From positions 102,280,796-102,344,795 of the forward strand of contig NC_081415.1 of the NCBI RefSeq assembly GCF_030272615.1: a DNA stretch of 64,000 nt. Reading direction: 5' to 3'. The notes beneath the pieces are model-generated. The model did not search any database and was not told where the DNA came from. It was given only the letters and a program-made list of their open reading frames with translations. Origin of the DNA: Cryptomeria japonica (taxonomy: Eukaryota; Streptophyta; Pinopsida; Cupressales; Cupressaceae). Below are positions 46,501 to 54,289 of this stretch, in pieces. A program made the translations under genes and the position numbers. Position 1 is the first letter of the stretch. Every line of letters starts with the position of its first letter.

Positions 46501-49500
46501 CTCTGTTTTCAACAAGGTCCTTCATTATTTCAAGCCAAAACTTCTTCAGGTGGATGGGGAAAGTCATTTATTTTCCATTTATGATCAAAGCTTGGTCTCT
46601 TTTCATTGCAACATGAAGGAAATCAAAATCTCATTGTGGGCCCTCTCTGAGGGTCAAGAGCGATTTTTTCCTTAGTTTCCAAAATTCACCATCTTTCACA
46701 TCTCCAAACCGTCCAAAGCATCAAGTCATGTTCAATCATCCTTCTAGGAGACCCTGCACAAAGCAATTTAGAAAAGTCAGTGACAAATATGATTTAAACA
46801 ACATTTTCGCCCTGGGCCCTCTCTAAGGGTCAAGAGCGATTTTACCCTTTTTGGCCAAACTGCTTCAAATTAAAGTCTCAAACTGCTTCACAAGGCAAAG
46901 CTAGTTCATTTTCAAGGTCAGGAACCAGTTAGCAAGCCCATCAAAAACAAGAAACTGCACTCAGGATAAATTTCGCCCTGGGCCCTCAGCAAGGGTCAGG
47001 AGCGATTTGTCTGTTTCAGGCATCATCTTGCTTCAAAAAATTTTATCAAAACTCACCTAGGCAAGAACACACAATTTCACCTTCAAAAATGCTAACACTT
47101 AGTCAAAATTGGATTTTACCCTAAAAACCTTTATTAGACCTAACCTGAGACCTATTTGACTCTCGTGAAAGACCTACCCTATTTCCACCATTTCAATTCC
47201 TCGGGAGGACACCTAACAATTCTCCAAAATTTGACTGGACTTAGCTTGAATGACATCCAAAAGAACCCCTAAGGTTTAGCCCTAGTCCAGACAGACAACT
47301 CACTCACTCAAAACCCTAAAAAATGGAGAGCAGAACAAGCAGAGAGAAGCAAAAAACAAAGCAAAAAGAGGGGGTCCCCATTCTAAATGGGGCGATGTGT
47401 GAAATGGTCACAACAGTATCTAAAAATATAATGCTTGAAAGCAGGTCAATATTAATTCATATAGTGTTTAATCCTGCATCCATAACATCTGTTCGGTCTG
47501 CATAAAGAGCCCCTTTTTCTATAAACCTGTAGGACCCACCACATGCGAAGCTTAGATATACACCAAATTCTCAAGCCAACCTTATCAAACACGAGTTCAC
47601 TGAAATGGAAGCAAACAAGGTAGGCAAAAACTGAGATCCATTGCACAACTTTCTGATATAATGATTTCTAATTGACAACTAGATTACCTGTCATCTCCCT
47701 GGCTATTCATTGCCTAAGGAAGAATAATATAAGAAATTAAAATCATTCAGTATACTATTACAAATTATGGTCACTGCAGCAGCTGCATAGACGTAATATT
47801 CATCTTCCTCCCATGTTCTGGAAAGCCTAGAATCATCCTTGGTGCTGATGGGAACTTTTTTTAACCGCCAGTGTTAAGCCTAGACAGAGTCTCTAGTTTC
47901 TACACCACTATTACTCAAATCCAATGAATACTTTCTGCAACTGCTTCCCACCAGGTTCGTAAATGTTGGGAAATGTCTATTTCCATACAAAGAACATCAA
48001 TTTCATTAATGAAATCAAAGGAACTAGAACCAGAACCAAATATTATCACAACTTTACTACTAAAATTGGCCACACTGATAGCAATACTTCATTATGTAGA
48101 CAATCTTAGGGGTCACACTTGCAGTGTATTGCAGAATGATGTATCTATTGCTTATTCCATTAGAAATACTTATAGATCGTCTAACAGTTTGAATGACCCA
48201 ATATTTACACAGAGAACGGAAAATACACTCTATGATTCGTGAATGAAAATGAAAAATTACTGAGGTTCGAACCAATGGAGACAGGGACCACCCTTACAGT
48301 TGGAATTGGCCACAGCAGTGATAATGTGCTCAGCGGCATATACATTACGATAAGCTGCATTTGCATCCACACTGAAAACAATTGTAGGTGTTCTGCCTGG
48401 ATAAAATCTGACATTATGAGGCAATAAATGCCTAATTCATTCCCTGTCATTCTCTAGAGTGGTAAAACTTGTTCCCCCATCACTCAAAAAATTACCGTCT
48501 GCTGAAACCAGCAACGGCATTAAAAGACGGTGCATGTGAAGATTGCGCAAAAGCTAACCATTTACTTCAAATTCTGCAAAAAGGCTTCATTCCTGTGGCA
48601 GACTGACAAAACAGGCAAGAAAAGACAGACACAATCGCCTGTACTACACCACTGATGTTTTATGTTGATCTTCTCAAATCAGCAAATTCTTGGCATTAGC
48701 GCGGGAATTTGCTCCTCAAGAAACAGTACTTAGAAGATTTCTTTTGGTTTTAAACCTGAAAAAGAACTAAATCTCAGAGACCCAAATACAAAGAGAAAGA
48801 TCTCAAAAAAGTTCCTCAACAATACTCCTGGAAACTCCAAGCTCCAAAAACAGGCTTTGAGAACGCAATCGAGAAGTCAAACGTTCCAGAACCCTAAACA
48901 CCTAGACCAATAAATTCTCCCATATATTCACCATAATCCACACTTTCGATAAAAATCTGAAATTTCACATCCTAAACAGCTTAAACCACATATTCATCAA
49001 CACGTTCAAGGCCAGAGGGTAGCAATCTTTTCATCGAAATCCGAATTTTCAAGCCTAACAGATAAATTTATTCCTCACCATGTAGACCAGAACCCACAAT
49101 GATCAAAATCTGAAGCTAACGAACCCTAAAAATCCAGAATCCAGGAATTTCACTAACCCGAAACAGACAACATATTCCGACGTTTAAACCAATCATTTCC
49201 CCGCACTAGTAGCATGCAATGTTTCAATGTCGAGAGGCCTTAAACGCGCTATTTTACCTTTTTTTCAGCACAAAAAGCAAACGCCCGCAGTCTATACCAA
49301 ACTTTGAATTACATATCAAATGGGTACGAGTATTCTACAATAAATATCTAATGGGTATTAAAAATAATAGGCTTTTTAAAAAACTAAAACTGCAAATACA
49401 CACTCTGATGAGAAGGATGAGCAGAGCGGTCAATAGCTTGGAGCTCTCTGGCAGGCAGGCATGGCAGCAATGCAGTCTCCAGCGCTGTCACCAATTTCAA

Positions 49501-49560
49501 AATGTCATCTTGTTGTTGTGGCTGTTCATGTTGTTGTTGTGGTGGTGGTGCTTGCGACAT
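19375..49560 (-). CDS. MED28: MED28, Mediator complex subunit 28 (three coding exons)
   Basis: Joining 49560-49404, 24360-24248 and 19509-19375 on the minus strand gives one open frame of about 134 residues. Both introns have GT and AG ends. The split isoleucine codon (A|TT) at the first junction and the phase-0 second junction fit without adjustment. The product has a short polyglutamine N-terminus, then LLPCLPARELQAIDR, DVERHARDFMEAAKKLQLFF, and a C-terminal coiled coil ending in ELERV. This pattern is the one I recall for plant MED28 (Arabidopsis At3g52860, about 156 residues). MED28 is a subunit of nuclear Mediator, which links transcription factors to RNA polymerase II. The introns are 25,043 and 4,738 bp and are packed with transposons. 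No exon contains a stop or frameshift, so the gene appears intact. No TATA box was found upstream. Confidence 0.9.
19510..20633. other. MED28 intron 2, unique-looking portion
   Basis: AT-rich intron sequence. A short phrase, 'aaatttcctgcat.tgga.aagcat', occurs at the exon border (19503-19526) and again at 19552-19576, suggesting a small local duplication that includes the splice acceptor. No open frame or element is supported. Confidence 0.5.
20634..20733. repeat. Small foldback (MITE-like) element
   Basis: The arms TAGTCCTAATTAGAAATGAT (20634 on) and its inverted counterpart, which also contains 'caccaggaaatcaaaaag', pair across a loop of about 25 bp. The right arm is interrupted at its tip by the hAT element at 20734 and finishes after 21629 with GGACTA. 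If the terminal TA pairs are target duplications, it is Stowaway-like. That class assignment is weak. Confidence 0.6.
20734..21621. mobile_element. Non-autonomous hAT element with GC-rich core
   Basis: The 888-bp element has 16-bp perfect terminal inverted repeats (CTAAGTCACCAGGTTC and its complement). It is flanked by exact 8-bp duplications ATTAGGAC (20726-20733 and 21622-21629), which is the hAT hallmark. The sub-terminal parts are rich in TTCGAA-type palindromes. At 20900-21060 a GC-rich block holds about three units built on CACGCCCACGCGAGTCGCACCAGT, and the rest (21065-21480) is almost pure A/T. There is no transposase. The 116-codon plus-strand frame at 20758-21108 over the GC block is low-complexity and probably not a protein. 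Confidence 0.85.
21630..22189. other. Intron 2 sequence without recognised feature
   Basis: Mixed AT-rich sequence between the hAT element and the tandem repeats. It contains the remaining tip of the foldback at 21630. I see no coding domain, RNA gene or element end. Confidence 0.5.
22190..22640. repeat. Three degenerate tandem copies (spacing about 222 and 122 bp)
   Basis: The segment 'acatactcattacagttttgtcccaggt' followed by 'ttca(g/c)gcaggtat' occurs near 22225, 22447 and 22566. The preceding 'cccttagc.gtaccaac' and 'atgtttgtgcaactgt' are also shared. The unequal spacing suggests a 222-bp unit with an internal deletion in the third interval. Confidence 0.65.
23058..23570. repeat. Dispersed repeat R, intact copy
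   Basis: The start 'catgtccctttttttggatta' and 'ggggcaacttaa' match 32950-33040, and the following part matches 36420-36600 loosely ('ttaaagt...acttg', 'gaagcac', 'tttatttgatcatcaggaat'). The second copy is thus split by the hAT element. The nature of R is unknown; there is no coding content. Confidence 0.5.
23571..24247. other. End of MED28 intron 2, no feature
   Basis: A 105-codon minus-strand open stretch at 23621-23938 matches nothing I recognise and has no start context that argues for expression. The remaining sequence is plain AT-rich intron leading to the exon 2 donor. Confidence 0.45.
24248..24360 (-). CDS. MED28: MED28 exon 2 (central helical segment)
   Basis: The exon is 113 bp, between acceptor TTCATACAG and donor GTATCG. 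It completes the split isoleucine codon and then encodes 37 residues: DVERHARDFMEAAKKLQLFF, then IRLQHQSQPSKEEALKK. This is the most conserved part of plant MED28 and is how the gene was recognised. It ends in phase 0 after lysine. Confidence 0.93.
24361..25160. other. MED28 intron 1, exon-proximal part without feature
   Basis: AT-rich sequence between exon 2 and giant element A. No open frame, element end or RNA gene is supported. Confidence 0.5.
26056..26063 (-). promoter_or_regulatory. TATA box of giant element A
   Basis: The minus strand reads TATATAAA followed by GCTCAAG. It lies in the part conserved with B, where the equivalent (41037-41045) is decayed to GCTATATTTA. A second TATATAAG-like box on the same strand lies at 29550-29558. 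Placement fits an LTR promoter with R-U5 running to 25166. Confidence 0.5.
26943..28960. repeat. Two-kilobase minisatellite built on ATGAAGTTCGCTCC
   Basis: Dozens of variants of 'catgaagttcgctccaa' are separated by short variable spacers. At 27820-28060 they form a cleaner higher-order array with a 61-bp period: one 27-bp subunit with 'gttcgctcc' and one 34-bp subunit with 'gtatgaaattcgctcc'. The array occupies element A where element B carries its hairpin array or its ORF. Reading frames across it encode only repeat peptides. Confidence 0.85.
29880..30315. repeat. Purine-rich tract 1 of element A
   Basis: More than 400 bp of the plus strand is strongly biased to G and A, with many GGTAGG, GGGAAG and GGTAAAG words and few pyrimidines other than T. 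The minus strand is therefore a polypyrimidine stretch. Clustered G-runs (for example at 29901-29924) could form unusual DNA structures. No gene is supported. Confidence 0.65.
31340..31580. repeat. Purine-rich tract 2 of element A
   Basis: This has the same composition and word use (GGTAGG, GGAAGG, ATGGAAATG) as the tract at 29880, about 1 kb away, with unbiased sequence between. It lies near the U3 end of the proposed LTR. Long minus-strand open stretches here (for example 31125-31595) are proline/serine/histidine low-complexity artefacts of the bias. Confidence 0.6.
31836..32402. other. Intron 1 sequence without feature
   Basis: Sequence between element A and a tandem duplication. A 106-codon minus-strand open stretch at 31823-32143 overlaps the end of element A and shows no recognisable domain. 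Confidence 0.45.
32403..32678. repeat. Two tandem copies of a 138-bp unit
   Basis: Both copies begin 'gctcaagaatgtcaaggtgt' (32403 and 32541) and stay closely similar through 'gcaactatccaga' and 'aacaaagtcttg.agagca'. There is no coding potential. It is a simple local duplication in the intron. Confidence 0.85.
32945..33052. repeat. Dispersed repeat R, left part of split copy
   Basis: It matches the start of 23058-23570 ('catgt.cccttttt', 'aattaataatatt', 'ggggcaacttaa'). The sequence then changes abruptly into the hAT element and resumes R-like sequence at about 36416-36600. Confidence 0.5.
33053..36415 (-). mobile_element. Decayed hAT transposon
   Basis: About 3.4 kb interrupts repeat R and contains a minus-strand hAT transposase relic. 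The ends are G/C-rich and similar in character ('ttaccccgaatttttggg' at left, 'ggaaacgtccccagg' at right). I cannot align clear inverted repeats or an 8-bp duplication, so the exact limits are approximate. It lies in intron 1 in the same orientation as MED28. Confidence 0.65.
33560..35685 (-). pseudogene. hAT transposase relic (BED finger, DUF659, dimerisation domain)
   Basis: From 35685 downwards the minus strand encodes MSKRKTQVGSRVWLCHVCNT with a BED-type finger (C-x2-C then H), later FYAHAIPFHVAQYSYFKNMV. In the stop-containing stretch at 34907-35155 come MMDGWTDIRHRPLINIIV and VVQVITDSACVCKLVGLM, the DUF659 core. Next is 34906-34520 with HIFWTPCVHALKDIGKLDWV. The C-terminal part (34500-33850) still shows the hAT dimerisation pattern (WWYWHGANALELRMLAIHLL with a following QVAS). 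Single stops and frameshifts interrupt every section. Intact proteins of this group cut and paste hAT elements in the nucleus; this one cannot be made whole. Confidence 0.87.
36416..37536 (+). repeat. Repeat R remainder and probable LTR of a retroelement
   Basis: The first 185 bp resemble the second half of repeat R. The following part up to about 37536 ends in GGGACA just before TTATAG and a primer-binding site, so it should include an LTR of a plus-strand element. Its left limit cannot be set and no second copy is present in the window. Confidence 0.4.
37543..37556 (+). promoter_or_regulatory. Primer-binding site, initiator tRNA-Met type
   Basis: TGGTATCAAAACCA follows CATTATAG. It is close to TGGTATCAGAGCCA, the complement of plant initiator tRNA-Met, in a spacing common among plant gypsy chromovirus-type elements. 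It sets the plus orientation of the local relic. Confidence 0.7.
37600..38293 (+). pseudogene. Decayed gag-like fragment
   Basis: Downstream of the primer site the translation is polar and rich in Q, N, K and E, as in the start of many gypsy gag proteins, with several stops before a clean 121-codon stretch (37928-38293). No capsid or zinc-knuckle motif can be seen, so the assignment rests on position alone. Confidence 0.4.
38294..40161. other. Intron 1 sequence with small local duplications
   Basis: The segment 'atagctctcctcttagactgattttgt' occurs at 38782 and 38907, and 'tcttttatctatcttttatt' occurs at 38726 and 38822, showing a duplication of roughly 95-125 bp. At 39540-39700 words such as 'cctgtagcag' and 'gcagcc' recur without a fixed period. 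No coding domain is recognised. Open stretches in this interval are short and unassigned. Confidence 0.5.
41238..44441 (-). pseudogene. Unknown long ORF of giant element B (about 1,050 codons, broken)
   Basis: The minus strand opens with MATPKAGASTSHPALIKEDQ at 44441. It stays in one frame to about 42501 with stops near 43896 and at 43353-43355, then passes through two frameshifts to 42396-41554 and ends near 41238. The first 500 residues contain segments such as LAYLSEEAISEALHLPEH and IHWARIISNSLDVQLRRL. These have the feel of the uncharacterised 'plant transposon protein/plant mobile' domains found beside retroelements, but I cannot assign a family. The middle (42500-42800) is highly charged with RKE/KKK runs like a linker or nuclear signal. 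The last third is helical, with a possible coiled coil (FEALKGKLKEEMEKNRKLER). No nuclease, polymerase or zinc-finger motif was seen. Confidence 0.6.
44450..45249. other. Spacer between ORF and hairpin array in element B
   Basis: AT-rich sequence. 'attcgctccaa' (44809-44819) is the core word of the element A minisatellite. No open frame is convincing. Confidence 0.45.
45250..47010. repeat. Twelve-copy hairpin array, period about 166 bp
   Basis: A motif of about 38 bp (TCGCT-x3-GGGCCCTCTCTGAGGG then TC-x2-GGAGCGATTTT) recurs near 45254, 45420, 45585, 45751, 45919, 45956, 46123, 46288, 46464, 46629, 46806 and 46973. The spacing is 165-168 bp apart from one 37-bp doublet and two intervals of 176-177 bp. 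Each copy folds on itself: GACCCTC and GAGGGTC pair around a 3-base loop, extended outward by CGCT/AGCG. The sequence between motifs is only loosely alike, so the hairpin is the conserved part. Confidence 0.9.
47421..49403. other. MED28 intron 1, exon 1-proximal part
   Basis: No element end or coding domain is recognised. An 89-codon plus-strand open stretch at 47973-48242 has no known similarity. This is probably the original, transposon-free start of the intron. Confidence 0.5.
49404..49560 (-). CDS. MED28: MED28 exon 1 (start, polyglutamine, N-terminal helix)
   Basis: The ATG is at 49558-49560. It is the first methionine of the conserved frame, and no upstream in-frame methionine was noticed. 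The 52 complete codons start MSQAPPP, run through a glutamine-rich stretch (residues 8-17) and end LLPCLPARELQAIDRSAHPS plus HQ, followed by one base of a split codon. The donor reads A|GTGTGTATT. The only cysteine of the protein (about residue 34) lies in LLPCLPAR. The CAA/CAG tract is a short trinucleotide repeat and may vary in length between alleles. Confidence 0.92.
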
Positions 49561-50060
49561 TCTCTCTAAATTTGCTTCTGTCCTTTGGACTCTGATTTTC
49601 TTTGTTTCTTTTGTTTCAGTTTAAAGAGCCAACAAACTTCTTGCACAAGTTTTCCTTCTGCCCTTCAAACTCGAATTCATTCTCTCTGTTAGCCTGTGTC
49701 TAAAATCCAACCCAACCCTGACCACCGATGCTGCCGAAAATGAGATCTTGTCGACCTGAAATCATGTTGATTGTACTTGTTTCGTACTTTTCATTTACTC
49801 TCTTTCTAAAAAGCAACCAAAATAGGGGGGCTGCAGCTATTCTAGCTCCAAAACAAACCTTTCGTACAGCGTGTTAGTGACAGGTAGTCAATCGCAGCCG
49901 TTAATTGCAAAAATCAACGGTGTAAAACGTGCAACTAACATGTGTGTTAGTCAATCCGTACTGTCTTTTTGGAGCCAGAATAGACGCATCCAAATAAGGG
50001 AGAGGGACCTTATTAAAGCAAGCTGCTCAAAAAAAAATTCAAAAAATAATTTTTAGATTA
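49561..50060 (-). promoter_or_regulatory. Presumed MED28 promoter and 5' untranslated region
   Basis: This is the region directly upstream of the MED28 start codon. It is inferred by position only: no TATA box or other element could be identified on the minus strand. The pyrimidine-rich plus strand here (cttctgtcctttgg, tctttgtttctt) means a purine-rich untranslated leader. Confidence 0.4.
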
Positions 50061-52674
50061 GAATTTGAATGGTCAATAGAAAAAATTCAATTTTGTTTAT
50101 GTGGGATGCAATTGCCCTTCGTATGAAGCAAGTTCACTAGTCACTCATTTGGATGGATGATCAAACTTAGGTCAAGAGCACTCCCAAAGATTATGTGGCA
50201 TATTGTCGATATTGGATTCTAATGTCGAGTGGTGAGCAAACAGTTTGTCACTCACAACGTCCACTTCCTTGCATTCATCACACATTGTTTACTTTATCCC
50301 TCCTAGACAACCATAACAACTACGCACCTCTTCTCATTAGTGCTCAAGCCAAATGGCACACAATTTCTATACATTTGACCATTGAATATCTCACAGCGTC
50401 ACTTATCCTGCTCATCCACACGTCATTTCCTACATGCATATTCTTGAGTGTTTGTTTTGATAGACACCAATGCATTGTAATGCCTGCCAAAATACCCTAG
50501 AGAAAAATAACCAACTAACAAGAAAATATAGAGAGAACTTCTTTTTTTAAGATCTTATTTCACATATATAACTTAAATAAGCATAAACATTATCTAGGCA
50601 TGATCTCAAATATTACATTCATCATCTAAACATGCACATAATCAACTCAAACATGATCATAAGAACATAAGTACGCAAGTGCATATATCAACATCATATA
50701 AATCAACCTTCCCTAGGGTATCTCAATGTCATCACTTAACATGTCACAAAGAATATAAGCAACATCATAAAACTCTACAACATCACTTCCTACTTTAACT
50801 TGATATTTATTAGAAGTAAATCATGGGAAAGTAACCATTGATCTAAGCCATCTTACTTACATTAAATATATTCCATCAACTTAATCCATTTCCTAGAAGA
50901 TAAATCCATACAAATCTAACACATATCTCACATCGCTATTACCCATGATAGAAATAACACAACCTATTTCAACAAAGAACCACAACTCTATTTATAAGAA
51001 TAGTAATCATCTAGGATACAAAACAAGGCTTACAAGAGTATCTTTTTTCCTACATCATTCCTAGTGATCGTTTCTCCTAAGATCATAGTAAACATCTATT
51101 TAACAAGTCATTATACATATACATTTACAACCCAATTCACTTCCATGCTATAGGTTCATTTTTAGGACACCAAATGCAAATGTTCCTAATCACTTGTTTC
51201 CAACAATCAATTAACTATACATTACCAGACATTAACTCCAAAGCATAATCAATTTTCATTCTCTAATAGAAGATTTCATACAAGTCTAAAGCATAATTCT
51301 CAATTCAATCACATAAGATACACATACTTCTAATCCAAATAACATCTTTTATACAACCATGAATCTCAACCTCTAATTACATGAATAATGAATATCCAAG
51401 ATACATCATATATATCTAACAAGGTTACAACAACATCTCCCACTACAAGAATCATAGTCTCTATCTACAATTTCAACATCCATATTACATATGATTACAA
51501 TGATGTCTTCCAATTACAAAGATACATGATAATCTACTCCAAGAAACCAAAATCAAGCTAAAGAGATAAGAATCCATGCCAACACACTCAAACATCCAAC
51601 GAAGTGGACAAATCCCAATGGAAGAAGGCATCAAACCACCTGACCATGTGGAATCATAAGGAATCACCCCCCATGCTACGGAGAATGACACAAGATCTCA
51701 CACACACTTTAGATCTAAGTTGACACCTAACATCCAAAGGACATAAACATAACAAAAACCACAACTAAAAGGCAACCATATGAACAATATGCCCAATCAC
51801 ATCACAAGGCTAAATCAAAAGCATAAGACTCTTAGAGGCTTCTCAACAAAACAAGGCATAAGGAACTGGGACCTACATATGGAAAAGTGTCATCCCATGC
51901 TATCCTCACAAAGAAGGGAGATCCACGGGTCTTTGTCCTGACACCCCTGAAACTCATATGAAACCATCTCAACCTTTGAGGAAAACAAGGGAGTTCGATT
52001 TACCTAGACCCACCCTAGATCACCAAGGCCTTCCCAAAGCTCATCTCGAGTCTTCACTCCAGGGCCATGAGTGGGGAACCAAAACCAAATTATTATCTTG
52101 TTTAGATGAATCCTAAATACCCAACCCATCTAAATTAATTATTAAATTATCACTTGTTTACACATCAAAACTCCCAATGAGATATCTTGGTAGTCTAGAC
52201 CCCGACACCTATCACAAGGAGTCATAACAATTTATTCCTCTTTACCTCGACCACTCACTTGGAAGCCCACTCCCCCTATCATGTTCCTAGACCTTAGTGT
52301 AACATCATACACATCACATATAAACAAAAGGGCTCTCAATAAACATAACCTAGTCAAGGGTTCTCTATATCAAGATGATAAATCATAATCAATTCATATC
52401 AAAATGCCAATAATCCAGCCTCATATATAAGCAACATGCAAATCACATAATATCCAATAATCACAACATTACTTATGTCCAACATGGGCCCAACAATCAA
52501 CAGCAAGGCATATCCATCTTGCTAGATCCATAAATAACATAAATACCATCTCTGATCAATTAAATCAATCTAGAAACATCACAAGAACTTGCAAGGATTC
52601 AGAAATGAGCCTTTAGACTGGCAAAAATTAAAAAACAAAAAGCAAAATTGACTCGAGAAATCAAATTAAACAGA
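50061..52674. other. Gene-free AT-rich region
   Basis: Long AT-rich sequence with many 'atcaca', 'catata' words and no open frame with a recognisable domain; the 101-codon stretch at 50195-50500 is unassigned. Around 51900-52300 there are clauses that look like LTR interior sequence, but no ends, primer site or duplicate copy were found. Confidence 0.45.
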
Positions 52675-52990
52675 ATTGTGCATTTGCAGGCCAAAACAAC
52701 ACATTCACAAAATAACTCAGTGCTTATGAAGAACAGTTCAGTGCATATGGATATCGTTTTGGTGCATATAACTGCCAGAATCACACATTTGAGAAACAAT
52801 CTAGTGCTTTTGTGCCATAGAACAATGCATATACAAAATACTACAGTGCATACACAGTAGAAACTAGCACATAAGGGCTATAATATAGTGCATTCATCAA
52901 ACAGTTTAGCACATATGATACAAACAATAGCGCTTATGACAAATCATTAAGCGCATATACTCACCAGTATAGTGCATTTGCAACAAAGGG
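52675..52990. repeat. Degenerate 21-bp tandem repeat, about 15 units
   Basis: The core 'agtgcatatg' and its variants (agtgcttatg, agcacatatg, agcgcatata) recur at about 52678, 52697, 52718, 52739, 52762, 52783, 52803, 52825, 52844, 52865, 52887, 52907, 52928, 52949 and 52970. That is an almost constant 21-bp step, two turns of the DNA helix. A plus-strand frame over part of it (52648-52860) therefore reads as seven-residue repeats. It is unlikely to be a real protein. Confidence 0.85.
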
Positions 52991-53751
52991 CAAAAAGGAC
53001 TCAGAAAATGGAAAGTCAAATTACGACTAAGGCATAAATCAATACAAAGCCATCAAATATAAGATTACGGGGTGATAATCAACCCAAAATAGAGTCATAA
53101 CTCAAGTAATGGTTCGAGTAGACAAATCAAAGAATAATCAAACAAATCAACCATAAGACTCTCGACTCTACACAAAATTCATAATACAAAATCTCCCAAA
53201 CACTTAAAGCTTCCAATTAACACATTTCAGGCATCACCAAACGAAATAAAAAATATAGAAATAACTAAGCAAGCCATTCCTTCTTGGCAATGAAAAATAG
53301 TAGTCTTTAAAGGAAAAACAAATTCAAAAGGGCAAAACTCATGAAAATGCCTTCCTCAAAAAAATTCCAAAATGCCATTAAATAAAACTATAACGAAGTA
53401 ATAATTCCCATAAACATATTTATTCACACAACTAATCCAAATTCCTTTCACAGGCACTGAGAAGATAAGCTTTTTGAATTAAAATGCAAAGAAGGCAAAG
53501 AACCTCCAACCTGAAAAAATAGAAGTTATGGAAAGTAAATTTGATGCATAAAAGAGACAAGCCAAATCCTCTATCCACCAACGCAATCGCAGCCTCAAGA
53601 AATCTAAGCCAAGCTCCAAAAGCCAAATCAATAATTCTTAGAAAATTCTCCAGCCAAGCAACCACCTGAAAATCTTAAATCTTGTTAATTTCTATAACCC
53701 AACAACAAATTAATTGCTCAACAAATATCACAGAAAAGAAACTATCTGATT
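52991..53751. other. No feature recognised
   Basis: AT-rich sequence between the 21-bp array and the copia LTR. A 77-codon minus-strand open stretch at 53432-53665 is unassigned. Confidence 0.45.
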
Positions 53752-54289
53752 TGTAACAATTGATACAATGGGTTAATTAACAACTAGTAACAATGGAAGA
53801 AAAAATAATAAGCTAATCACAATAACACAAATAACACCAATATACCGAAGAAACCCCAATGTGGGGAAAAACTTACAAATGTTGAATCTTCTATTCAACT
53901 TCAAGAGAAAAGTTTCCTTCTGAATACAATCCTAGTTGCCATAGCAATCTTACATATATAACCTTCTTTATGAAAACATCAATTATGAAAGAGAAGTGAA
54001 ACTTTCCTCATATGACACATCCTAAGAGAAACTTCCTTACATGACTCGAGAAAGGAACTTTCCTTACACAATGCAAACTGGAACTTTCCTTACATGACAC
54101 AAGAGAAAAGAAACTTGTCTCACATAACTCAGACTATCTCACGCATAAAATTGCTCTTGGTGTTAACCTCACAACTCTAAGAAATATTCTATTTACAAAA
54201 TAGAAAACATTCTCTTGTTGAACATTCAACACAAGTTGCACTTAAGCAACTTCCACAATCACACCTTCCGAACTACAAAAAATTTAACA
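53752..54289 (-). repeat. 3' LTR of the copia element
   Basis: On the minus strand the LTR begins TGTTAAATTTTTTGTAG at 54289, right after the purine tract AGAGAGA (54291-54297 on the plus strand as pyrimidines). The far end is placed at TGTAACAATTG (53752) because of its TG/CA form; this end is less certain as no second LTR exists to compare. Confidence 0.6.

Larger units (their letters stand above)
40167..47415 (-). mobile_element. Giant LTR-like element B, 7,249 bp, with ORF and hairpin array
   Basis: The element starts TGTTGACGTG, ends GGTCACAACA and is flanked by exact 5-bp duplications GTATC (40162-40166, 47416-47420). Its left kilobase and right tip match element A. Inside, read on the minus strand, come a terminal hairpin region (47300-47415), a 12-copy hairpin array (45250-47010), a decayed ORF (44441-41238), a decayed TATA region (about 41040) and a conserved 870-bp end. 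No second LTR, primer site, reverse transcriptase or integrase is present. A solo LTR whose U3 carries an ORF fits best. A non-autonomous element of another kind is the alternative. Confidence 0.68.

Noticed and set aside
45250-47010. Hairpin array as a CRISPR array or bacterial attC-like sites
   Set aside because: The units sit in a plant intron, step at 166 bp with long related spacers, and lie inside a retroelement with target duplications.
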